This document shows positions 8,478 to 15,828 of a stretch of DNA of 64,000 bases, in pieces (the stretch's first letter is position 1; the number at the start of each line of letters is the position of its first letter). A model generated the notes under the pieces. The model had not been told where the DNA came from. It saw nothing but the letters and a program-made list of their open reading frames with translations, and did not search any database. The DNA lies in contig NZ_JBLBVK010000045.1 in the NCBI RefSeq assembly GCF_047314965.1, forward strand, positions 1 to 64,000, read 5' to 3'. The DNA comes from JAVJUV01 sp047314965 (GTDB taxonomy: Bacteria > Pseudomonadota > Alphaproteobacteria > Rhodobacterales > Rhodobacteraceae). A program made the translations under genes and the position numbers.

Positions 8478-8917
8478 TGGCCTCCGACCGCATCTTCGGT
8501 GTGGTCGTGGTCCTTGGGGCGCTCGCGTATATCGCGGGCGCCCTGCAGACCCAGACCAGCTTCATGGCGGACCCTGTCGGCCCCAAGACCTTTCCGATCA
8601 TGATCGGAGCGGTTGCCGGGCTCTGCGGTCTGTTCATGGTCTTCAAACCTGACGAAGAGCCCGAGTGGCCCGACCTCAGGGCGGCCTTCGCGCTTTTGAT
8701 TTCGGTCTTGGTCCTGATCGGCTACGCCTATGCGCTGAAGCCCCTGGGTTTCATCATTCCGACGGCAATCGCCGCTGCGATCCTCAGCTACCAGATCTCG
8801 CCGCGAATTGGCTTTGCCGCTCTGACCGGACCCGGCCTGGCCGTGGGCCTGTTCGTTCTCTTCAAATTCATTCTTGGGCTGGGGCTCGTGGCCTTTCCCA
8901 AGGGATGGTTCGGCTAG
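8477..8917 (+). CDS. tctB: Tripartite tricarboxylate transporter small membrane subunit TctB
   Basis: This 146-residue protein has four hydrophobic segments (about residues 5-23, 38-55, 68-100 and 110-140), the usual topology for TctB. Its ATG shares a base with the tctC stop (TAATG). The early block FMADPVGPKTFPIMIG matches the conserved DPxGPxxFP region of the family. TctB is the poorly conserved 4-helix partner that associates with TctA in the inner membrane. The position between tctC and tctA supports the call strongly. Confidence 0.9.
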   Translation: MASDRIFGVVVVLGALAYIAGALQTQTSFMADPVGPKTFPIMIGAVAGLCGLFMVFKPDEEPEWPDLRAAFALLISVLVLIGYAYALKPLGFIIPTAIAAAILSYQISPRIGFAALTGPGLAVGLFVLFKFILGLGLVAFPKGWFG

Positions 8918-8928
8918 GGACAGCTGAC

Positions 8929-10434
8929 ATGGAAATCCTCTCGAACCTGGCAATGGGCTTTTCTATCGCCCTGTCGCCCTATACGCTTATGCTGGCCGTG
9001 CTGGGCTGTTTCATCGGCACGATCGTGGGCGCCCTGCCCGGCCTCGGGCCGTCGAACGGCGTTGCGATCCTGATCCCGATCACCTTCACCATGGGTCTCG
9101 ACGCCACCGCCGCGCTGGTGCTGCTGACGGCGGTCTACTATGGCGCGATGTATGGCGGGCGGATCAGTTCGATCCTCTTGAACATCCCGGGCGACGAGCC
9201 TGCGCTGATGACGACGCTCGACGGCTATCCGATGGCCAAGGCCGGGCGACCCGGCGAGGCGCTGGTGATCTCGGGCTTCGCGTCGTTCTGGGGCGCGCTT
9301 TTCGCGACGGTGATGCTGGCCCTCGTGGCCCCGGCGCTGAGCCGCATCGCCTATCAGTTCGGTCCGGCCGAGTACTTCGCGCTCTACCTGCTGGCCTTCT
9401 CGACCCTGGGCGGCATCGCGTCGAACAACCAGGCCAAGGCCGCCTTCGCCTCCTGCGTGGGGCTTGGCATCTCGGTCATCGGGCTGGACAACTTCAGCGG
9501 CATGCCGCGGATGACGGGCGGCAACCTCCACCTGATGGACGGGGTCGACTTCCTTGTCGCCATCGTGGGCCTCTTCGCCGTGTCGGAGGTGTTCTTCTTC
9601 ATCGAGAAGCACGGCAAGGGTGGCGCGGTGGGCGTCAAGCTGAACAAGTTCAGGGTGCCGTGGGCCGAGATCTGGGACACCCGCTGGACCCAACTGCGCT
9701 CCGGCGTGGTGGGATTCATCGCCGGCGTTCTGCCGGGCGCCGGTGCTTCGCTGGGCTCGTTCCTGACCTACATGATGGAAAAAAGCATCGCAGGCGAAAA
9801 AGGCAAGTTCGGGACGGGTGTTCCCAAGGGCGTCGCCGCGCCCGAGGTGGGCAACAACGCGGCCGCGGGCGGCGCACTGGTGCCGATGCTGACGCTGGGC
9901 GTGCCCGGATCGGGCACGACGGCGGTGCTTCTGGCCGTGCTGATGACGCTGAACATCACGCCGGGACCGACGCTCTTCACCGACCGGCCCGAGGTGGTCT
10001 GGGGCCTGATCGCCTCGCTCCTGATCGCCAACTTCGTACTCCTGGCGATGAACGTGCCGATGGTGCGCGTCTTCGTGAAGATCCTCTCGGTACCGCCGGC
10101 GCTGCTGCTGCCGGGCGTGACGATGGTGTCCTTTGTCGGGATCTACTCGCTGACCGGCGGCTATTTCGACCTGCTTCTGATGATCCTCTTCGGGATCATG
10201 GGCTATGTCTTCCGCAAGATGGACATTCCCACGGTGCCGGTCATTCTCGGCATCCTCCTCGGCTCGAACATGGAGGACGCGCTGCGCCGGGCCATGGTTC
10301 TTTCGGACGGTGACGTGACCTACCTGTTCTCGTCTCCGATCGCGCTGGGGCTCTGGTTCTTCGCCATCGCGGGGTTCATCGCACCGATGTTCCTGCGTAA
10401 TGTCCTGAAGAAGCCGCAGGCGATCACCGACTGA
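8929..10434 (+). CDS. tctA: Tripartite tricarboxylate transporter large membrane subunit TctA
   Basis: The 501-residue protein has about twelve hydrophobic segments and the TctA signature blocks GALPGLGPSNGVAILIP near the N terminus, YGGRISSILLNIPGDEPA, and a second inverted-repeat copy AGVLPGAGASLGSFLTYM with VPGSGTTAVLLAVL. TctA is the permease that uses an ion gradient to import the substrate captured by TctC. It starts 11 bp after tctB and ends just before repeat copy B. The ligand may be citrate or another tricarboxylate, or an unrelated carboxylate, since TTT systems vary widely. Confidence 0.94.
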   Translation: MEILSNLAMGFSIALSPYTLMLAVLGCFIGTIVGALPGLGPSNGVAILIPITFTMGLDATAALVLLTAVYYGAMYGGRISSILLNIPGDEPALMTTLDGYPMAKAGRPGEALVISGFASFWGALFATVMLALVAPALSRIAYQFGPAEYFALYLLAFSTLGGIASNNQAKAAFASCVGLGISVIGLDNFSGMPRMTGGNLHLMDGVDFLVAIVGLFAVSEVFFFIEKHGKGGAVGVKLNKFRVPWAEIWDTRWTQLRSGVVGFIAGVLPGAGASLGSFLTYMMEKSIAGEKGKFGTGVPKGVAAPEVGNNAAAGGALVPMLTLGVPGSGTTAVLLAVLMTLNITPGPTLFTDRPEVVWGLIASLLIANFVLLAMNVPMVRVFVKILSVPPALLLPGVTMVSFVGIYSLTGGYFDLLLMILFGIMGYVFRKMDIPTVPVILGILLGSNMEDALRRAMVLSDGDVTYLFSSPIALGLWFFAIAGFIAPMFLRNVLKKPQAITD

Positions 10435-10435
10435 T

Positions 10436-10516
10436 GCCTTCCTCTTGGCACAAATACTTCGGGGGGTTCGGGGGGCAGCGCCCCCCGACCTGTCGACGCC
10501 GAAGGCGGCGAAACCC
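10436..10516 (+). repeat. Dispersed hairpin repeat, copy B
   Basis: The element starts CCTTCCTCTTGGCACAAATA, continues CTTCGGGG, then forms CGGGGGGC-AGC-GCCCCCCG (10469-10487) and CGCC-GAA-GGCG (10497-10507), and ends GGCGAAACCC against the ATG at 10517. The order of modules equals copy A. It separates tctA from the AtuA-like gene and supplies that gene's whole immediate leader, with no recognisable Shine-Dalgarno. Confidence 0.75.
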
Positions 10517-11866
10517 ATGACCCGCATCCTCGTCCCCTCCGGCGCGCTCGGCCTCGGCTGGGACCAGGCGGCGCTGGATCGCGGCATCACGAACCGTCCC
10601 GACCTGATCGCGATCGATGGCGGCTCGACCGATTCGGGGCCATCCTACCTTGGCCGCGGCGTCTCGAAATACGCGCGCTCCTCGACCAGGGCCGAATGGG
10701 CCGGGCTGATCGACGCGCGGGCGCGCGCGGGCTGCCCGCTGGTGATCGGAACGGCCGGCACCTGCGGCGCGGACAGCGCCGTGGACTGGCTGGTGGAGAT
10801 CACCCGCGAGATCCTGGCCGAGCGGGGTGAGAGCGCGAAGATCGCGGTTCTGAAATCCGGCCAGTCTCCCACGCGGATCGCGGCGGCGCTGGAAACCGGC
10901 CGCATCGCACCCCTGTCTCCCGCCCCCGAGATCGATGCCGGGCTGATCGAGAGTTGCACGAATATCGTTGCGCTAGCGGGCGCAGAACAGATCAACGCGG
11001 CGCTGGAGACCGGCGCAGATATCGTCATCGCCGGGCGCACGACGGACACCGCGATCATCGCCGCACTCCCCATTGCTCGGGGCGTGGACGCGGGCGTGGC
11101 CTGGCACGCGGCCAAGATCGGGGAATGCGGCGCGCTCTGCGCGACGAACCCTCAATCTGGCGTTCTGCAGTTGGATTTCGAGACCGACAGCTGCCTGATC
11201 ACGCCGCTGGCGGACGATGCGAGAGCCACGCCTCACACGGTGTCGGCGCATATGCTCTACGAGAATTCCGATCCGTTCCGGCTCTATGAGCCGGGCGGCT
11301 ATCTGGACGTGACCCATGCCACTTATGTGCAGGAGGCCGAAGGCGCGGTGCGGATCGCCGGGGCGCATTGGGTCGCGGGGCCTTACACCGTCAAGCTGGA
11401 GGGCGCGCGCGTCGCCGGGTACCAGACCGTGCTGATGGCGTTGCTGCGCGACCCGCGCTACGTGGCCAATGCCGAGGCATGGGCCGAGGATATCGTCGCG
11501 AAATGCACAGCCAAAACGCTGGCGCGGACCCATGCCGTCGAGGGTGATTTCTCGATTGAGATCCGGCTGATCGGGAAAAACGCCACGCTGGGCGCGCTGG
11601 AAACCCGGACGGGCGACCCGGTGGAGATCGGTGCTCTGGGGATCGTCACGGCGAAAACCCAGGCGATAGCGTCCGAGATCGGCAAGCTGCTGAATCCTTA
11701 CCTGCTGCACCACCCGCTGACGCGCGACGAGGAGCAGCCGACGTTCGCCTTTCCCTTCTCGCCCGCCGAAATCGACCGGGGCCCGATCTACGAGTTCTGC
11801 CTGAACCATGTGCTGACACTGGACGATCCGATGGCAGCGTTCACGCTGGAGGTGATCGATGCCTGA
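10517..11866 (+). CDS. AtuA-like (DUF1446 type) acyclic-terpene-utilisation-family protein
   Basis: The 449-residue protein resembles the AtuA/DUF1446 family: N-terminal SGALGLGWD, AIDGGSTDSGP, LVIGTAGTCGAD, VIAGRTTDTAII and HMLYENSDPFRLYEPGG. It appears cytoplasmic with no signal. Family members occur in catabolic clusters for terpenes and branched or tricarboxylic acids, but the reaction is not established to my knowledge. The start at 10517 gives a natural N terminus. Its end overlaps the DUF4387 gene by 8 bp, a pair that I believe commonly occurs together. Context suggests a role in using the acid imported by TctCBA. Confidence 0.75.
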   Translation: MTRILVPSGALGLGWDQAALDRGITNRPDLIAIDGGSTDSGPSYLGRGVSKYARSSTRAEWAGLIDARARAGCPLVIGTAGTCGADSAVDWLVEITREILAERGESAKIAVLKSGQSPTRIAAALETGRIAPLSPAPEIDAGLIESCTNIVALAGAEQINAALETGADIVIAGRTTDTAIIAALPIARGVDAGVAWHAAKIGECGALCATNPQSGVLQLDFETDSCLITPLADDARATPHTVSAHMLYENSDPFRLYEPGGYLDVTHATYVQEAEGAVRIAGAHWVAGPYTVKLEGARVAGYQTVLMALLRDPRYVANAEAWAEDIVAKCTAKTLARTHAVEGDFSIEIRLIGKNATLGALETRTGDPVEIGALGIVTAKTQAIASEIGKLLNPYLLHHPLTRDEEQPTFAFPFSPAEIDRGPIYEFCLNHVLTLDDPMAAFTLEVIDA

Positions 11867-12161
11867 GATCGGCCAGGTCGCCGAAAAGGTCCGCTCCAAG
11901 AATGCCGGCCCGTTCTGGGTGACGATCGATATCTTCTGCGGCGGCGCCGAGGCGTTTGGCCGGATTCGCGACGGGCTGGCCACGTCCGAGGCCGCCCGCG
12001 TTCTTGGCGTACCGACGCAGGAATTGAAGCGGTTCGACATTCCCGAATTGAACGTGATCAAGCTCTCCGCGCCCCGTCCGGCCGTGCAGGGCACCGCCAA
12101 GGACCGGGACATGCATGGCGCGGGATGGGCCGCCCTGATCGCGGAACTGATGATCGACTAG
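11859..12161 (+). CDS. DUF4387-type small protein
   Basis: This 100-residue soluble protein begins IGQVAEKVRSKNAGPFWVTID and ends AALIAELMID, with a conserved-looking NVIKLSAPRP segment. These features match my recollection of DUF4387. It overlaps the AtuA-like gene by 8 bp, so the two are co-translated and may form a two-subunit enzyme. There is no membrane segment or known catalytic motif. Function is unknown. Confidence 0.7.
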   Translation: MPEIGQVAEKVRSKNAGPFWVTIDIFCGGAEAFGRIRDGLATSEAARVLGVPTQELKRFDIPELNVIKLSAPRPAVQGTAKDRDMHGAGWAALIAELMID

Positions 12162-12214
12162 CGTTCTGGCCGTCAAAAATCCGGCGGAAAGACGCATGCA
12201 AGGCACCAATACGG

Positions 12215-12243
12215 GTGACATTGCTGCAACGGTCAACTATACT
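12215..12243 (+). promoter_or_regulatory. Sigma-70-type promoter for the Ysc84-like lipoprotein gene
   Basis: GTGACA (12215-12220) and TATACT (12238-12243) are separated by 17 bp and each match the consensus hexamer at five of six bases. Transcription would start near 12250, just before a hairpin ACGGCC-AAATAA-GGCCGT (12253-12270) in the leader. The lipoprotein gene starts at 12303. This is one of the best vegetative promoter matches in the window. Confidence 0.6.
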
Positions 12244-12302
12244 TTGTGTCGAACGGCCAAATAAGGCCGTCGCTGAGGCAATTAATACAAAGGGCAGACC
12301 CA

Positions 12303-12860
12303 ATGACTCGATTCCCCCGTCGCGCCGTGCTGGCCGGATTTACCGCTTCTCTGGCGCTGGCCGCTTGCGGAAACGGCATCGGCAGCCCCGGTGCTGAAAA
12401 CATCGACGCGCGCGTCGATGCATCGCTGGCCTACCTGGACAACAACTATCCCGGCACACGCGACCTGCGCGACAAGTCCGTCGGCATGCTGGTCATGCCG
12501 CTGATCACCGAGGCAAGCTTCGGCTTTGGCGGGTCCTATGGCCGTGGCGCATTGCGCGTCAACAACGTGACCGTCGATTATTACTCCGCCGCACAGGCGA
12601 GTTTCGGCATCCAGGCCGGTGCGCAGCAATACGCCCACGTGCTCTATTTCATGACCGAAGAAGCTCTTGCGGATTTCCGTGCATCTGCCGGATGGGCTGC
12701 CGGTGCGGACGTCGAGTACGCGGTCAACGACCGGGGCGGCAATCTTTCGGCCGAAACCACGACCGTGCTGGCTCCCGTCATCGCCGTTGTCTTCGGTCAG
12801 GCGGGCCTGATCGCCGGCGCATCGGTCGAGGGCACGAAGTACTCCCGTATCATTCCCTGA
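12303..12860 (+). CDS. Ysc84-related outer-surface lipoprotein
   Basis: The 185-residue product has a lipoprotein signal peptide with lipobox LAAC (Cys22) after a positively charged start (MTRFPRR). The mature part has the Ysc84/DUF500-like pattern: a leader with IDARVDASLAYLDNNYPGT, then KSVGMLVMPLITEASFGFGG, then SAAQASFGIQAGAQ and YFMTEEALADFRAS. Such proteins bind lipids in eukaryotes; bacterial members are of unknown role. It is a single gene with its own promoter and a strong terminator, so it is likely expressed independently. Confidence 0.75.
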   Translation: MTRFPRRAVLAGFTASLALAACGNGIGSPGAENIDARVDASLAYLDNNYPGTRDLRDKSVGMLVMPLITEASFGFGGSYGRGALRVNNVTVDYYSAAQASFGIQAGAQQYAHVLYFMTEEALADFRASAGWAAGADVEYAVNDRGGNLSAETTTVLAPVIAVVFGQAGLIAGASVEGTKYSRIIP

Positions 12861-12884
12861 TCCGGGTCTCGAACTCCTGACTCC

Positions 12885-12908
12885 AAGGGGGCTCCGGCCC
12901 CCTTTTCT
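12885..12908 (+). terminator. Intrinsic terminator after the Ysc84-like gene
   Basis: AAGGGGGC-TCCG-GCCCCCTT forms an 8-bp stem with a tetraloop, followed by a short T run (12903-12906). It lies 25 bp after the lipoprotein stop codon. Confidence 0.85.
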
Positions 12909-12963
12909 GTCTGACCGATGCGAAGCGCTTGAGTTTTCCCGGCGCTGGACACTAACGTGAGGC

Positions 12964-14553
12964 ATGCAGAGATACACCGCGTTCGGAGCCTCGCTCGCCC
13001 TCACTTTGATTTCCGCCATTGCCCTGCTCTGGAGTGGCTGGTTCCTCCTGCCGCTTCTGTTCTTTGCCGGGTTATCGGCATTGGGGGTCTATGACGTCAC
13101 GCAGCGCAGTCATTCGATCCTGAGGAACTATCCCGTCATCGGGCATATGCGGTTCCTCTTCGAAGGCATCCGCCCCGAGATCCGGCAATACCTGATCGAA
13201 AGCGATCAGGACGAAGAACCGTTCTCGCGCGACGAGCGTTCGCTGATCTATCAGCGCGCCAAGGGCGCCGAGGACAAGCGGCCCTTCGGGACGCGGGCGC
13301 GGGTTTACGATTCGGGCTATCAGTGGATCACCCATTCGGTGGTGCCGAAACATCTGAGCGACCATGATTTCCGCGTCGAGATCGGAGGGCCGGACTGCAG
13401 GCAGCCCTATCGGGCTTCGCTCTACAATGTCTCGGCGATGAGTTTTGGCGCGCTTTCGGGCAATGCGATCCTTGCATTGAACACCGGCGCCAAGATGGGC
13501 GGCTTCGCCCATGACACCGGCGAAGGCGGCATAAGCCGCTATCACAGGCAGGGCGGCGGCGACCTGATCTACCAGGTCGGATCGGGCTATTTCGGCTGCC
13601 GCACGGCCGAGGGCCGGTTCGACCCGGAGGCATTTGCCCGCCAGGCCGCCGATCCGCAGGTCCGGATGATCGAACTCAAGCTGTCGCAAGGTGCCAAGCC
13701 GGGACACGGCGGTGTTCTGCCGGCCTCGAAAATCTCAGAGGAAATCTCGGAAGCGCGCGGCGTTCCGATGGGACAGGATTGCGTCTCGCCGGCGTCCCAC
13801 CCGGAGTTCTCGACGCCTTTGGAACTGGTCCGGTTCATCGGGCGGTTGCGCGACCTTTCAGAGGGCAAACCGGTGGGCATGAAGATGTGCATCGGGCACA
13901 GGCGGGAGTTCATGTGCATCGTGAAGGCGATGCTGGAGACGGATATCGTTCCCGATTTCATCGTGATCGACGGCAAGGAAGGCGGCACAGGGGCCGCTCC
14001 GCTTGAGTTCGCCAATCACATGGGGATGCCGCTGGTCGAGGGTCTGACCTTCGCGCACAACACGCTGCGCGGCGCAGGCCTGCGTCACCGGCTGAAACTC
14101 GGCGCCTCGGGCAAGGTAGTGACGGCCTTCGACCTGGCCAAGATGCTGGCGCTGGGCGCGGACTGGGCGAATTCGGCGCGCGGTTTCATGTTCGCGATCG
14201 GCTGTATCCAGGCTCAGGCCTGTCATACGAACCATTGCCCGGTGGGCGTCGCGACGCAGGACAAGGTGCGCCAGCGCGCCATCGACGTGCCGGACAAGGC
14301 GATGCGGGTCAAACGGTTCCACGAGAACACGCTGAAGGCACTGGCCGAGATGACCGGGGCAGCGGGGCTGTCGCATCCCGGAGATTTCCTTCCGCATCAC
14401 CTGCTGATGCGGGAAAAGGACCGCGAGATGGTCACGGGCGACGAGGTTTATCCCTATCTTCCGGAAGGGTTTCTTGTCCGCGGCGAGATCGACGAGTTCG
14501 GATACCTTGGCCGCTGGAACCGATCCAGCGCCGCCAGCTTCGATCCGATCTGA
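12964..14553 (+). CDS. FMN-binding glutamate-synthase-family protein
   Basis: This 529-residue protein has two N-terminal hydrophobic segments (about residues 9-22 and 23-42) followed by a glutamate-synthase-type TIM barrel: SFGALSGNAILALNTGAK, GEGGISRYH, VVIDGKEGGTGAAPLEF, and a Cys-rich CHTNHCPVGVATQ region that in relatives holds an iron-sulfur or related centre. It lacks the glutamine-amidotransferase domain of GltB. Proteins of this kind are annotated as FMN-binding glutamate synthase family; the true reaction is unclear and the membrane anchor argues against a normal ammonia-assimilation role. No gltD lies nearby. Confidence 0.8.
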   Translation: MQRYTAFGASLALTLISAIALLWSGWFLLPLLFFAGLSALGVYDVTQRSHSILRNYPVIGHMRFLFEGIRPEIRQYLIESDQDEEPFSRDERSLIYQRAKGAEDKRPFGTRARVYDSGYQWITHSVVPKHLSDHDFRVEIGGPDCRQPYRASLYNVSAMSFGALSGNAILALNTGAKMGGFAHDTGEGGISRYHRQGGGDLIYQVGSGYFGCRTAEGRFDPEAFARQAADPQVRMIELKLSQGAKPGHGGVLPASKISEEISEARGVPMGQDCVSPASHPEFSTPLELVRFIGRLRDLSEGKPVGMKMCIGHRREFMCIVKAMLETDIVPDFIVIDGKEGGTGAAPLEFANHMGMPLVEGLTFAHNTLRGAGLRHRLKLGASGKVVTAFDLAKMLALGADWANSARGFMFAIGCIQAQACHTNHCPVGVATQDKVRQRAIDVPDKAMRVKRFHENTLKALAEMTGAAGLSHPGDFLPHHLLMREKDREMVTGDEVYPYLPEGFLVRGEIDEFGYLGRWNRSSAASFDPI

Positions 14554-14881
14554 TCCCTCCAGACGGTGAAGCGGCCGTCCCTGGGCCAGCCGTTGTTTCC
14601 CCCGTCCTCCCGCCCCTAACCTAACGGCCGGTCCTTGAAAGAAGCTTTAAGCGATCAGGAATTTCCGGAGTAAACACGCAGGATCCTCCGCGAGGAACGC
14701 GCGGGAGTCCCTTGCAGGCCGCGCGGGAGCTTGCAGGTCAAACACGCAGAATTTTCCGCTGCACCCAAACGGAACGGTCCGGGCTGAACCGTCGGGGTCG
14801 TCCGGGCAGGATGCATCGCCTGCCCGGGATCGCTTTGACTTGCGCGCTTAGGACCGCCATCGCGGTCCATCACGGGCCGGA
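14554..14881. other. Intergenic region with hairpins and imperfect repeats, no gene seen
   Basis: This 328-bp convergent gap has no convincing coding frame. It holds an imperfect tandem duplication (CGCGCGGGAG at 14698-14707 and 14720-14729, each followed by TTGCAGG), two copies of AAACACGCAG (14672 and 14740), a 9-bp stem CCGGGCAGG/CCTGCCCGG with an 8-base loop (14802-14827) and a 7-bp stem GGACCGC/GCGGTCC (14851-14868). The last two could terminate the minus- and plus-strand genes, although neither has a T tract. Confidence 0.5.
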
Positions 14882-15754
14882 TCAGCCGAGCTTGCGGAGC
14901 CGTTTGAAAAGGCTGGAGGTATCCCAGCGTCCGCCGCCCATCTTCTGGACGTCCTTGTAATACTGGTCGACCAGCGCGGTGACCGGGAGCGAGGCCCCGG
15001 TCTCATTGGCGGTGTCGAGGCAGATGCCGAGGTCCTTGCGCATCCAGTCGACGGCGAAGCCATGCTCGAAATGGTCGTCCAGCATGGTCTGGTAGCGGTT
15101 CGACATCTGCCAGGAGCCGGCGGCGCCCTGCGAGATCACCTCGACCACCGCGCGGCCATCGAGACCGGCCTTTTCGGCGAAATGCAGCGCCTCGGACAGG
15201 CCCTGGACCAGCCCGGCGATGGCGATCTGGTTGCACATCTTGGTCATCTGGCCCGCGCCGGAGGTGCCGATACGGCGGCAGATCTTCGAGTAGGCGTCGA
15301 TGATCGGGGCGGCACGGTCATAAGCGCCCTGATCTCCGCCGCACATGACCGAGAGCTGGCCGTTCTCTGCGCCCGCCTGCCCGCCCGAGATCGGCGCGTC
15401 GACGAAGGAGATATTCTGCTTGTCCGCGGCGGCGTACAGCTCGCGCGTGACCTTGGCCGATACCGTGGTGTGGTCGACGAAGACCGAGCCCGCGGCCATG
15501 CCCGCAAAGGCACCGTCCTCGCCGAGGCAGACGGAACGCAGGTCGTCGTCATTGCCGACGCAGGCCATGACGAAATCGGCTCCTTTCGCGGCCTCGCGCG
15601 GTGTCTTCGCGGCCTTGCCACCATGCTTTTCGGCCCAGTCTTCGGCTTTTGCGAAGGTGCGATTGTAGACGGTTACCTCGTGGCCCGCGGCCTTGAGATG
15701 CCCCGCCATGGGAAAGCCCATGACCCCAAGACCAAGAAACGCGCATTTTGCCAT
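14882..15754 (-). CDS. 3-hydroxyisobutyrate dehydrogenase-family NAD(P)-dependent oxidoreductase
   Basis: The 290-residue enzyme has the N-terminal dinucleotide-binding motif FLGLGVMGFPMAGHL, the substrate motif FVDAPISGGQAGAENG and the catalytic lysine region GQMTKMCNQI (Lys172, Asn176). The family reduces or oxidises beta-hydroxy acids such as 3-hydroxyisobutyrate, tartronate semialdehyde or related compounds in the cytoplasm. GGGAGGA precedes the ATG. It is divergent from the acylase gene. Tartronate semialdehyde reductase is possible; sequence alone does not decide the substrate. Confidence 0.88.
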   Translation of the reverse strand: MAKCAFLGLGVMGFPMAGHLKAAGHEVTVYNRTFAKAEDWAEKHGGKAAKTPREAAKGADFVMACVGNDDDLRSVCLGEDGAFAGMAAGSVFVDHTTVSAKVTRELYAAADKQNISFVDAPISGGQAGAENGQLSVMCGGDQGAYDRAAPIIDAYSKICRRIGTSGAGQMTKMCNQIAIAGLVQGLSEALHFAEKAGLDGRAVVEVISQGAAGSWQMSNRYQTMLDDHFEHGFAVDWMRKDLGICLDTANETGASLPVTALVDQYYKDVQKMGGGRWDTSSLFKRLRKLG

Positions 15755-15828
15755 GGTATCCTCCCTTGTTTTCCGCAGCCGTGCGGGCTTTACCTAAAGG
15801 ACAGGCATTTCTAGTCAATAAGGCGATC

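Noticed and set aside
12162..12200. Possible seventh repeat copy after the DUF4387 gene (CTGGCCGTCAAAAATCCGGC)
   Set aside because: Only the left block is vaguely similar and no hairpins follow.
14655..14873. 72-residue minus-strand frame in the 14.6-14.9 kb gap
   Set aside because: It spans the repeats and hairpins, has no ribosome site, and its composition follows the repeats.
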